Source of the DNA: Hydrogenophaga sp.
Lineage (GTDB): Bacteria > Pseudomonadota > Gammaproteobacteria > Burkholderiales > Burkholderiaceae_C
DNA: 59,163 bases
Direction: 5' to 3'
Assembly (NCBI RefSeq): GCF_022844385.1
Contig: NZ_JALHLX010000010.1
Span: forward strand, 1-59,163
Part shown: positions 26,156 through 34,166 of the stretch, in pieces
How positions within the stretch are numbered: the first letter of the stretch is position 1
Layout: each line of letters opens with the position of its first letter
The notes under the pieces: generated by a model
Databases searched by the model: none
What the model was told of the DNA's origin: nothing
What the model saw: the letters and a program-made list of their open reading frames with translations, nothing else
Made by a program: the position numbers and the translations under genes

Positions 26156-26962
26156 ATGCCCCGACGATTTGTCGACCTGTCCATCTACCTTGAAAACGAC
26201 GTGGTGAGCGATCCGCCAGCCTTCGCGCCCAAGATCCAGTACTTCACGCACGAGCACACCTTCGAGCAGATCGAGCCCTTCTTTCCGGGCCTGAAAAAGG
26301 AAGACCTGCCCGACGGCGAGGGCTGGGCGGTGGAGCTGGTGCAGCTCTCCACCCACAACGGCACGCACCTCGATGCGCCCTACCACTTCCACTCCACCAT
26401 GGACCAGGCGCTGGGCGAGAAGAAGCCCGCGATCGCGATCCACGACGTGCCGCTGGAGTGGTGCTTCCAGCCCGGCGTGAAGCTGGACTTTCGGCACTTT
26501 GCCGACGGCTATGTGGTCACCGCCGACGACGTGGAAGCCGAGTTGAAGCGCGTCAACCACACCCTCAAACCCCTGGAGATCGTGGTGGTGAACACCCGCG
26601 CGGGCTCCCGCTACGGCCACAACGACTATGTGGCGGCCGGTTGCGGCATGGGCTACGAGGCCACCATGTACCTGCTGGAGCGCGGCGTGCGCCTGACCGG
26701 CACCGACGCCTGGAGCTGGGACGCGCCCTTCGTGCACACGGCCGTGAAGTACGACCAAACCAAAGACGCGTCGCTGATCTGGGAAGGACACAAGGCCGGG
26801 CGCGACATCGGCTACTGCCACCTGGAGAAGATGCACAACCTTGAAGCCTTGCCGGCCGACGGTTTCTTCATCTCGTGCTTCCCGCACAAGATCCGTGGCG
26901 CCTCGGCGGGCTGGACCCGCGCGGTCGCGATCTTCGACGACGCTCTCCAGGCAACGGCATAG
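26156..26962 (+). CDS. Cyclase-family metal hydrolase (kynurenine formamidase / isatin hydrolase fold)
   Basis: The 268-residue protein carries the family metal motif HNGTHLDAPYH (about 72-82), matching HxGTHxDxPxH, in which His and Asp bind Mn or Zn. VDLSIYLENDV opens the protein as in other members, and the late block TGTDAWSWDAPF is also typical. Known members hydrolyse N-formylkynurenine, isatin or similar amide or lactam rings. It is the only enzyme in the transporter operon and so probably acts on the imported compound. GGGAG precedes ATG 26156. The stop TAG is directly followed by repeat copy C, an arrangement identical to copy A. Confidence 0.88.
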   Translation: MPRRFVDLSIYLENDVVSDPPAFAPKIQYFTHEHTFEQIEPFFPGLKKEDLPDGEGWAVELVQLSTHNGTHLDAPYHFHSTMDQALGEKKPAIAIHDVPLEWCFQPGVKLDFRHFADGYVVTADDVEAELKRVNHTLKPLEIVVVNTRAGSRYGHNDYVAAGCGMGYEATMYLLERGVRLTGTDAWSWDAPFVHTAVKYDQTKDASLIWEGHKAGRDIGYCHLEKMHNLEALPADGFFISCFPHKIRGASAGWTRAVAIFDDALQATA

Positions 26963-27039
26963 CCCCCACGCTCCGCCGCTGCGCGGGTCGCTGCCCCCCG
27001 AGGGGGCTGATCCGGCTTGGGGCGGCCCGGCGCCGGATC
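26963..27039. repeat. Structured repeat element, copy C
   Basis: It starts at the base after a TAG stop codon, as does copy A. Long-stem arms are GATCCGGC (27009-27016) and GCCGGATC (27032-27039) around the constant 15-base loop. It fills most of the 102-base gap before fahA. Confidence 0.85.
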
Positions 27040-27064
27040 GCCGCTCTTTCTCACAGGAAACCTC

Positions 27065-28390
27065 ATGGAACTCAACCACACCCACGACGTCAACGCCCGC
27101 AGCTGGCTCGAATCCGCCAACGCACCGGGCACCGATTTCCCGATCCAGAACCTGCCTTTCGGTGTGTTCCGCCGCGCCGGCATCAGCGAAGCCTTTCGCG
27201 GTGGCGTGGCCATCGGCGACCAGGTGATCGACCTGGCGGCCGTCGCGCGTGAAGGCGCGGTGTCGGGCCCGGCCGCACAGGCGGTGAACGCCTGCACCGG
27301 CGACGCCCTCAACGACTTTCTGGCGCTGGGCCCCGCAGCCTGGCGCGCGCTGCGCCACGCGCTGTTCGACCTGCTCAAGGCCGGCGCCAGCGGCCCGGGC
27401 ATGAACGCACTGCGCGACAGTCTGGTGCCGCAGGCCGAGACCGAGATGCGTGTGCCCACGCGCGTGGGCAACTACACCGACTTCTACACCTCCATCCACC
27501 ACGCGCGCAACGTCGGCCGCGTGATCCGGCCCGACGACCCGCTCACGCCCAACTTCCAGTGGATCCCCATCGCGTACCACGGCCGCGCCTCCAGTGTGGT
27601 GGTGAGCGGCACACCGTTCAAACGCCCCATGGGCCAGGCCATGCCGCCGGGCGCATCAGCCCCGATCTACGGCCCCTGCCGGCGCCTCGACCACGAGCTT
27701 GAACTCGGCTTCTACATCGGCCCGGGCAACAACCTGGGCACGCCCATCCCCATCGCCGAAGCCGAAGACCACATCTTCGGCATGTGCCTGCTCAACGACT
27801 GGTCGGCGCGCGATCACCAGTTCTGGGAAATGAACCCGCTCGGCCCCTTCCTCGGCAAGAACTTCTGCACCACCGTCTCGCCCTGGATCGTGACGATGGA
27901 GGCGTTGGCGCCCTACCGTGTGCCCTTCGCCCACCCCGCCGACGAACCGCAGCCACTGGCCTACCTCACCAGCGCGACCAACTCACAGCGTGGCGGTGTG
28001 GACGTGCAGCTGGAAGTGCTGATCGAGTCTCGCCAGCACCGTGAACGCGCCGTGGCACCCGACCGCCTTTCCGCCACCAGCTTTCGCCACCAGTACTGGA
28101 CCATCGCGCAGATGGTGGCGCAGCACAGCGTGGGCGGCTGCAACCTGCAACCGGGCGACCTGCTGGGCACCGGCACCATCTCCGGCCCCACGCCCGAGCA
28201 GGCCGGCGCCATGGTGGAGCTCAGCCTGGGCGGCACGCGCAGCATTCCGCTGCCCGGCACCGGCGAAGCACGCACCTTTCTGGAAGACGGCGACGCCATC
28301 ATCCTGCGCGGCTGGTGCGAAAAGCCGGGCGCGGCGCGCATCGGCTTTGGCGAGAACCGGGGCGAAGTGCTGCCCGCCATCGGGACCTGA
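27065..28390 (+). CDS. fahA: Fumarylacetoacetase
   Basis: The 441-residue enzyme hydrolyses 4-fumarylacetoacetate to fumarate and acetoacetate, the last step of tyrosine/homogentisate catabolism. The N-terminal SH3-like domain (FGVFRRAG) is followed by the catalytic domain with DFYTSIHHARNVG (139-151), which holds the metal and catalytic His. IAYHGRASSVV, LELGFYIG and NDWSARD supply metal and substrate residues. The conserved LGPFLGKNF is present. AGGAAA precedes ATG 27065. Its product acetoacetate is the substrate of AacS 5 kb away, so the two may act in one pathway. Homogentisate dioxygenase is not in the window. Confidence 0.95.
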   Translation: MELNHTHDVNARSWLESANAPGTDFPIQNLPFGVFRRAGISEAFRGGVAIGDQVIDLAAVAREGAVSGPAAQAVNACTGDALNDFLALGPAAWRALRHALFDLLKAGASGPGMNALRDSLVPQAETEMRVPTRVGNYTDFYTSIHHARNVGRVIRPDDPLTPNFQWIPIAYHGRASSVVVSGTPFKRPMGQAMPPGASAPIYGPCRRLDHELELGFYIGPGNNLGTPIPIAEAEDHIFGMCLLNDWSARDHQFWEMNPLGPFLGKNFCTTVSPWIVTMEALAPYRVPFAHPADEPQPLAYLTSATNSQRGGVDVQLEVLIESRQHRERAVAPDRLSATSFRHQYWTIAQMVAQHSVGGCNLQPGDLLGTGTISGPTPEQAGAMVELSLGGTRSIPLPGTGEARTFLEDGDAIILRGWCEKPGAARIGFGENRGEVLPAIGT

Positions 28391-28469
28391 GCGCACAGGC
28401 CGGGCACCTGAGGGGGCCAGGGTTGCGGGCACAATGCCGCCAACCTCGACCACCACTTAGGAGTACCCC

Positions 28470-29825
28470 ATGGGCCTGTTCAGCTGGACGGAAAAGCCGT
28501 CCTCCACTCTCGACAACGGCGGCGTGATCGCCCCCGACGAGAGACTGCCCTGGCCGCAGACCACCGTGATGGGGGTGCAGCACGTCATCGCCATGTTTGG
28601 TGCCACGGTGCTGGCGCCGCTGCTCATGGGCTTCAACCCCAACGTGGCCATCCTCATGAGCGGCATCGGCACGCTCATCTTCTTCTTCATCACCGGCGGC
28701 AAGGTGCCCAGCTACCTCGGCTCCAGCTTCGCCTTCATCGGCGTGGTGATCGCCGCCAGTGGCTATGCCGGCCCCGGCCCCAACGCCAACCTGGGCGTGG
28801 CGCTGGGCGGCATCATCATTTGCGGCCTGGTCTACACCGTCATCGGCTTCATCGTGCACGCCACCAACGTGAAGCACACCAGGTCGCGACCCATGGCCGG
28901 CATGGAGGTCGACGAGGTGGATGAAGGCGCGGCCGTGCACTGGATCGAACGCCTCATGCCGCCGGTGGTCACCGGCACCGTGGTGGCCGTGATCGGCCTG
29001 AACCTCGCCGCCATCCCCATCAAGAACATGGCGCCCACCGGATTCGACGCCTGGATGCAAGCCATCACCTTCATCAGCGTGGCGCTGGTGGCCGTGTACG
29101 CGCGCGGCATGACGCAGCGCCTGCTGATCCTGGTCGGCCTCATCGTGGCCAGCGTGGTCTACGCTGTGCTCACCAACGGCCTGGGCCTGGGCAAACCCAT
29201 CGACGTCTCGGGCATCGCCAACGCCGCGTGGTTCGGCATGCCCACCTTTGCCGCGCCGGTGTTCCAGGCGCAAGCGATCCTGCTGATTGCACCGGTGGCG
29301 CTGATCCTGGTGGCCGAGAACCTGGGCCACATCAAGGCCGTGAGCGCCATGACCGGGCGCGACCTCAACCCGTATCTCGGCAAAGCCTTCATCGGCGACG
29401 GCGTGGCCACCATGGTCAGCGGCGCGGCGGGCGGTACCGGCGTGACCACCTACGCCGAGAACATCGGCGTGATGGCCGCCACCAAGATCTACTCCACCGC
29501 CATGTTCGTGGTGGCCGCGTGCATCGCCATCGTGCTGGGTTTCAGCCCGAAGTTCGGCGCGCTGATCCAGGCGATCCCGCTGGCCGTGATGGGCGGTGTG
29601 TCCATCGTGGTGTTCGGCCTCATCGCCATCGCCGGCGCCAAGATCTGGGTCGACAACAAGGTCGACTTCTCGGACAACAAGAACCTGCTGGTGGCCGCGA
29701 TCCCGATCATCCTGGGCACGGGCGAATACACGCTGAAGTTCGGCGAGTTCGGCCTGGGCGGCATCGGCACCGCCACCTTCGGCGCGATCTTCCTGTATTG
29801 GTTGCTGAGCCGAGGCAAGGCATAA
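28470..29825 (+). CDS. NCS2-family nucleobase permease
   Basis: The 451-residue protein has about 12-14 helices of the uracil/xanthine permease family. The substrate region LVAENLGHIKAVSAMTGRD (about 280-298) has the conserved Glu, and GDGVATMVSGAAGGTGVTTY (about 310-329) is the second half-helix motif. This fits the uracil/pyrimidine branch (UraA/RutG-like). It imports nucleobases by proton symport. TAGGAG precedes ATG 28470. It is 79 bases downstream of fahA and may be a separate unit. Confidence 0.92.
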   Translation: MGLFSWTEKPSSTLDNGGVIAPDERLPWPQTTVMGVQHVIAMFGATVLAPLLMGFNPNVAILMSGIGTLIFFFITGGKVPSYLGSSFAFIGVVIAASGYAGPGPNANLGVALGGIIICGLVYTVIGFIVHATNVKHTRSRPMAGMEVDEVDEGAAVHWIERLMPPVVTGTVVAVIGLNLAAIPIKNMAPTGFDAWMQAITFISVALVAVYARGMTQRLLILVGLIVASVVYAVLTNGLGLGKPIDVSGIANAAWFGMPTFAAPVFQAQAILLIAPVALILVAENLGHIKAVSAMTGRDLNPYLGKAFIGDGVATMVSGAAGGTGVTTYAENIGVMAATKIYSTAMFVVAACIAIVLGFSPKFGALIQAIPLAVMGGVSIVVFGLIAIAGAKIWVDNKVDFSDNKNLLVAAIPIILGTGEYTLKFGEFGLGGIGTATFGAIFLYWLLSRGKA

Positions 29826-29862
29826 GCGCCCTGGCCGCGCGACCTGAAGAAAGCCGTACGCC

Positions 29863-31110
29863 ATGTCCCTCGACACCCTGATCACCCACAACATGTTGAC
29901 GCCCGCCTCTCACGAGGCGAGTCCCGACGCGTGTGCGCTGGTGTTGATGGGTGGCGGTGCGCGCACGGCCTACCAGGCCGGCGTGCTCAAGGCGCTGGCC
30001 GCCATGCAGCCGAAGGGCGCGCAGGCGTTTCCGTTTCGCTGGTTGTTCGGCACGTCGGCCGGTGCGCTGAATGCGGCCTACCTCGCCAGCGTGGCCGAGC
30101 AGGGGCTGGCGGCCTTGCCGCTGCTGGCGCGGTTCTGGATGGGCTTGCGCTCGGAACAGGTCTACCGGCTGGAGGCGCCGGGCTGGGTGCGCGCCAACCG
30201 GCTGGTGGCGGGCTGGACGCTGGCGCGCCAGGTGCGGCGCCACCGCGCCCTGCTCGACACGCTGCCGCTGGTGGACACCCTGCACCGCGCGATCAACCTG
30301 CAAGGTCTGGAGCGCGCGCTGGAGCAGCGCACCATTGAAGCGCTCGGCGTCACCGCGTCGAGCTACACCAGCGGTGAGCACTGGACCTTCTGCCAGACCC
30401 GCCCCGGCCATCCTGCGCAGGCCTGGCACCGGCCCGGGCGGCGGGCGGATTTCCAGCCCGTCACCATCGAACACCTCATGGCATCCAGCGCCATCCCGTT
30501 TCTCTTTCCGGCCGTGCCGCTGTGGGTCGATGGCCACAAGGAGCATTTTGGTGACGGCTCCATGCGCCAGCTCTCGCCGCTGTCGCCCGCCATCCATTTC
30601 GGCGCGCGGCGCGTGCTGGTGATCGGTGTGGGCCAGCCACAGCGCTCGGGCATGGTGGTGCGCGCGGCGGGCGACCCCACGGCCGGCACCATCGCCGGCC
30701 ACGCCATGGCCAGCGTGTTCCACGACACCTTGCAGGCCGACGTGGAGCAGGCCCAGCGCGTGAGCCAGACCCTGTCGCGCCTGCCGCCCTCGCTGGCCGC
30801 GGCACTGCCCTACCGGCCGGTCGACGTGCTGGCGATCCAGCCCAGCTTCTCGCTCGACGAACTGGCGCACAAACACATTGGCGAATTGCCCGCGCCCACC
30901 CGCAACACCCTGGCCGGCCTGGGCGCGCTGGACACCGCGCGTGGTGCCGCCGGCAGCGCCGCGGCGCTGGCCAGCTACCTGCTGTTTGAACCCGGCTTCG
31001 TGCACGCGCTGATCGAATTGGGTGAGCACGATGCCTGGCGCCGAAAAGACGAACTGATGCGTTTTCTGGCGCCTCATGCGCCCCTCGACAGCGCTGCTGC
31101 AGTGCCATAA
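29863..31110 (+). CDS. Patatin-like phospholipase
   Basis: The 415-residue protein has the patatin catalytic set: oxyanion loop GGGARTAYQAG (30-40), nucleophile elbow GTSAG with Ser65, and the catalytic Asp in DGS near residue 230. There is no signal peptide, so it is probably cytoplasmic or membrane-peripheral. It would cleave acyl chains from lipids. The C-terminal third (after about 300) has an extended helical region of unknown role. It begins 37 bases after the nucleobase permease. The corA leader region follows its stop. Confidence 0.9.
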   Translation: MSLDTLITHNMLTPASHEASPDACALVLMGGGARTAYQAGVLKALAAMQPKGAQAFPFRWLFGTSAGALNAAYLASVAEQGLAALPLLARFWMGLRSEQVYRLEAPGWVRANRLVAGWTLARQVRRHRALLDTLPLVDTLHRAINLQGLERALEQRTIEALGVTASSYTSGEHWTFCQTRPGHPAQAWHRPGRRADFQPVTIEHLMASSAIPFLFPAVPLWVDGHKEHFGDGSMRQLSPLSPAIHFGARRVLVIGVGQPQRSGMVVRAAGDPTAGTIAGHAMASVFHDTLQADVEQAQRVSQTLSRLPPSLAAALPYRPVDVLAIQPSFSLDELAHKHIGELPAPTRNTLAGLGALDTARGAAGSAAALASYLLFEPGFVHALIELGEHDAWRRKDELMRFLAPHAPLDSAAAVP

Positions 31111-31141
31111 TTCGCCACTCCAACCCACCCCGGATAGCCCC

Positions 31142-31195
31142 ATGGACAGCACGCCCCCCAGTTGCGTGCTTTCAGCCACCCCCGCCACCGTCTGA
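31142..31195 (+). CDS. 17-codon upstream ORF in the corA leader
   Basis: The ORF encodes MDSTPPSCVLSATPATV and contains a Pro-Pro pair and a third Pro. Its codons for CVLSA overlap the left arm of the long hairpin at 31166. A weak GGA lies upstream. Pro-containing leader peptides are known to sense Mg2+ ahead of mgtA and corA in enteric bacteria. Here function is inference and the ORF may be fortuitous. Confidence 0.35.
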   Translation: MDSTPPSCVLSATPATV

Positions 31196-31248
31196 TCGTC
31201 GCCGCCCGCGCGGCGGCCTGAATCGGGCGGCCTGCTGGCTGAAAGCAC
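31166..31248 (+). promoter_or_regulatory. Long nested hairpin in the corA 5' leader
   Basis: GTGCTTTCAGCCA (31166-31178) pairs perfectly with TGGCTGAAAGCAC (31236-31248). The 57-base interior holds a second strong hairpin (GCCGCC/GGCGGC around CGCG, about 31201-31217). It ends 69 bases before corA. No T run follows, so it is not a simple terminator. It matches no riboswitch class that I recognise. Confidence 0.6.
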
Positions 31249-31254
31249 CTTTAC

Positions 31255-31285
31255 CGCCCACGCGGCCCGCCCACGCGGCCCGCCC
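31255..31285 (+). repeat. 13-bp tandem repeat before corA
   Basis: CGCCCACGCGGCC occurs twice in tandem (31255-31267, 31268-31280), followed by a partial third unit. It lies between the leader hairpin and the corA ribosome site. Confidence 0.75.
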
Positions 31286-31317
31286 TTTCAGACAGCAGAC
31301 CTCGCCGGGAGCGCTCC

Positions 31318-32304
31318 ATGCTCAACGTTTTCACCCTGGCCAATGGCCGCCTCTTCCAGGAAGAGATCGAGTCGCTCGAAGAGCTGGCTCAGTTCAAGCC
31401 GATCTGGGTCGACCTCGAAGACCCCACTCCCGAAGAGCGCCGCTGGGTCAAGCAGCACTTCGGCCTGTCGATTCCCGAAGACGCGATGGACGAGGACATC
31501 GAGGAGTCGGCCCGCTTCTTCGAAGAAGACAACGGCGAGCTGCATGTGCGCTCCGACTTCCTGATCGACGACGAGGAAGACCCGCGCGCGGTGCGGGTGG
31601 CCTTCATCCTCAACGAGCACAACGACACCCTGAAGAGCCAGGGCGTGCTGTTCTCCATCCACGACGAAGACGTGCCGGTGTTCCGCCTGCTGCGCATGCG
31701 CGCGCGCCGCATGCCGGGCCTGATCGAGGACGCCAAGGACGTGCTGCTGATGCTGTTCGACGCCGACGCCGAGTACTGCGCCGACACGTTGGAGGACATC
31801 TACGACGAGATCGAAACAGTGAGCAAGAAGGTGCTCAACAGCAACGCCTCGGACAACCTGCTGAGCGAGGCGCTGTCGGCGATCGCACGCCACGAGGACA
31901 TGTCGGGCCGTATCCGCCGCAACGTGATGGACACGCGCCGCGCGGTGAGCTTCATGATGCGCAGCCGCCTGCTGAGCGCCGAGCAGTTCGAAGACGCGCG
32001 CCAGATCCTGCGCGACCTGGACTCGCTCGACAGCCACACCGCCTTCCTGTTCGACAAGATCAACTTCCTGATGGACGCCACGGTGGGTTTCATCAACATC
32101 AACCAGAACAAGATCATCAAGATCTTCTCGGTGGCCAGCGTCTCGCTGCTGCCGCCCACGCTGGTGGCCAGCAGCTACGGCATGAACTTCGCCTTCATGC
32201 CCGAACTGCAGTGGCAGTACGGCTACCCATTGGCGCTGGCGCTGATGGTGCTGTCGGCCGTGGTGCCCATGCTGTACTTCCGCAAGCGCGGCTGGCTGCG
32301 CTAG
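31318..32304 (+). CDS. corA: CorA magnesium/cobalt channel
   Basis: The 328-residue protein has a large acidic cytoplasmic domain, long stalk helices and two C-terminal helices with the selectivity motif YGMNF (287-291). The last residues, YFRKRGWLR, give the basic cytoplasmic tail. CorA conducts Mg2+ down its electrical gradient as a pentamer. CGGGAG precedes ATG 31318. The 207-base leader contains a short ORF, a nested hairpin and a tandem repeat, so post-transcriptional control is likely. It converges with a glutathione peroxidase gene only 10 bases away. Confidence 0.95.
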   Translation: MLNVFTLANGRLFQEEIESLEELAQFKPIWVDLEDPTPEERRWVKQHFGLSIPEDAMDEDIEESARFFEEDNGELHVRSDFLIDDEEDPRAVRVAFILNEHNDTLKSQGVLFSIHDEDVPVFRLLRMRARRMPGLIEDAKDVLLMLFDADAEYCADTLEDIYDEIETVSKKVLNSNASDNLLSEALSAIARHEDMSGRIRRNVMDTRRAVSFMMRSRLLSAEQFEDARQILRDLDSLDSHTAFLFDKINFLMDATVGFININQNKIIKIFSVASVSLLPPTLVASSYGMNFAFMPELQWQYGYPLALALMVLSAVVPMLYFRKRGWLR

Positions 32305-32314
32305 GGAGCCTTGC

Positions 32315-32797
32315 TCAGGCCAGCGCGGCCTCGATGTCCGCGGCCAGTTTCTCCGGGGCGTCATGCGGCGCGTAGCGTTTGATCACGCGCCCGTCCTTGC
32401 CCACCAGAAACTTGGTGAAGTTCCATTTGATCGCCTTGCTGCCCAACAGCCCCGGGGCCTCGGCCGTGAGCCACTGGTACAGCGGGTGGGCTTCAGCGCC
32501 GTTCACGTTCACCTTCTCCATCATGGGGAAAGTCACCCCGTAGTTGAGCTGGCAAAAGCTGGCGATCTCGTCGTTGCTGCCCGGATCCTGGCTGCCGAAC
32601 TGGTTGCAGGGAAATCCCAGCACCACCAGACCACGCCCGCCATAGGTCTTGTGCAGCTTTTCCAGACCGCCGAACTGCGGGGTGAAGCCACAGGCACTGG
32701 CGGTGTTGACGATCAGCAGGGGTTTTCCCTTGAACTGCGCGAGCGACACCGGTTTGCCGTCGATGGACAGGGCGTCAAAGTCGTGGATGCTGGACAT
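32315..32797 (-). CDS. Glutathione peroxidase family (thiol peroxidase)
   Basis: The 160-residue cytoplasmic enzyme has the catalytic block NTASACGFTPQF with Cys36 in place of selenocysteine. FPCNQFGSQDPGS holds the active-site Gln, and WNFTKFLV the conserved Trp and Asn. It reduces hydroperoxides, usually with thioredoxin in bacteria. Its start is ATG 32797 with AAGGAG (caaggagcccc) upstream. It appears monocistronic. Confidence 0.95.
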   Translation of the reverse strand: MSSIHDFDALSIDGKPVSLAQFKGKPLLIVNTASACGFTPQFGGLEKLHKTYGGRGLVVLGFPCNQFGSQDPGSNDEIASFCQLNYGVTFPMMEKVNVNGAEAHPLYQWLTAEAPGLLGSKAIKWNFTKFLVGKDGRVIKRYAPHDAPEKLAADIEAALA

Positions 32798-32975
32798 GGG
32801 GCTCCTTGGGGAATGGTCGGGGGAAAGTTAGGAGCGGGTGCCTGAGGGGGACCGCGTCCGAGGTGTCGCATTTCAAATGAGATGCCCATCGGAGACAGCT
32901 TGTTTCGTTACAAAAAAGGCATACTCATCAAGGTCTTAGGACATCAACCAACTTTTCAGCGGGCGGGGCAGATCG

Positions 32976-34166
32976 ATGGTGGCAGCTTATTCGGTGGCGC
33001 TGGTGGGCTTCACGCAAGCCGAGTCTGCCACTTTCGAGTCCTTTTTCCGCATGGCCGCGCGCCGCCCCCCCAGCTACACCGTGCAGGACGAGGTGATGGA
33101 CGCCCAGATCCTGATCGTCAACGCCGACAACACCCAGGCACTGCACCTTGTTCGCTATGCCGAACTGCCCGGCAAAATCCTGCTGATCGGGCAATCCGAC
33201 GGCGGCACTGGCTGGCCACTGCAGCTCAAACCCGTCAAGCTGGTGTCGGTGCTCAACGCGCTGGATGTCATCGTCGGCGTGCGCCCGGCGGCAGCGAACC
33301 AGCGTGCGCCCGCTGGCGGGTTTGCGGCCACCCAGCCGTTCCAGAGCTCCCAGCTGCAAGGCCTGGACGCCAGCATGCGCCTGGCCAGTGGCCGCCTGGC
33401 AGCACCCGACCACCTGCCCCCGGTGGCCTCCAGCATGGGCGCCGACCGCGGGTTTTCAGCCACCCTGCCGCCCGAAGAAGAGCCGCCCCGGCCCATGGCC
33501 CCGGCGGTGAACCTGCGCCGGCGCCGCTCGGCCGACACCGAGTTTCCGGCCACCCGGCCCATGGAACGCGGCGAAGAACGTGCCCTGGCGGCCATGCCCC
33601 CGCCGCCACAGCGCACGACTGCGCCCGGCAACCGGCAGGGCACGATGCGCCTGACCGACTTTGGGGGACTGGACGACCTGCCATCACCGCCCGCGCCGCG
33701 CTCCACCCGTTCGCCACGTTCCCGCATCAGCACCGACAAGGCCGCCGTGCCCGACGTGGCGCGCGGCGACATGCTGCTGGTGGCCGAGAGCCTGGTGGAA
33801 GGCCGCATCCTGCTCAAGCGTTTCAAGCGCTATGGCCTGAACATCGACTGGTCGCGCGAAGCCGCGCAGGCGCTGGTGATGCTCAAGGCCAACCCCTACC
33901 GCCTGGTGGTGATCGACCGGCTCAAGGGCGACCCCGACGCCAACCAGATCTGCCGCTCTGCCAAACAGACCAAGGGCCCCAAGGGCGCGCCGGTGGTGAT
34001 CATGTTCGCCCCCACCGCCGGCAGCATGGACCGCATGAAGGCGGGCCTGGCCGGCAGCGACGCCTACCTGTCGCGCTCGGTGAGCGAGAGTGATCTGTAC
34101 AAGGTGCTGGCGCAGCACCGGCTGGTGAGCCTCGACGGCTTCGCGCCCACCAACGTCGGGTTCTAG
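32976..34166 (+). CDS. Protein with two degenerate receiver-like domains and a Pro-rich linker
   Basis: The 396-residue protein has an N-terminal domain (1-100) like an incomplete receiver, with AQILIVNADN on a central strand. A long Pro/Arg/Ala-rich disordered linker (about 105-270) follows. A clear C-terminal receiver-like fold (about 275-385) starts DMLLVAESLVEGRILLKRF and includes LVVIDRLKGDPDA, whose Asp is placed like the phospho-acceptor. The switch Thr and the final Lys (usually T/S...KP) are not conserved (the end reads AYLSRSV), so phosphorylation is doubtful. It may work by protein contact. The stop overlaps the convergent lplT stop at CTAG. No kinase lies nearby. Confidence 0.7.
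   Translation: MVAAYSVALVGFTQAESATFESFFRMAARRPPSYTVQDEVMDAQILIVNADNTQALHLVRYAELPGKILLIGQSDGGTGWPLQLKPVKLVSVLNALDVIVGVRPAAANQRAPAGGFAATQPFQSSQLQGLDASMRLASGRLAAPDHLPPVASSMGADRGFSATLPPEEEPPRPMAPAVNLRRRRSADTEFPATRPMERGEERALAAMPPPPQRTTAPGNRQGTMRLTDFGGLDDLPSPPAPRSTRSPRSRISTDKAAVPDVARGDMLLVAESLVEGRILLKRFKRYGLNIDWSREAAQALVMLKANPYRLVVIDRLKGDPDANQICRSAKQTKGPKGAPVVIMFAPTAGSMDRMKAGLAGSDAYLSRSVSESDLYKVLAQHRLVSLDGFAPTNVGF

Noticed and set aside
31166-31248. corA leader hairpin as a yybP-ykoY manganese riboswitch or M-box
   Set aside because: I could not find the conserved loop sequences of either class, so it is left unassigned.
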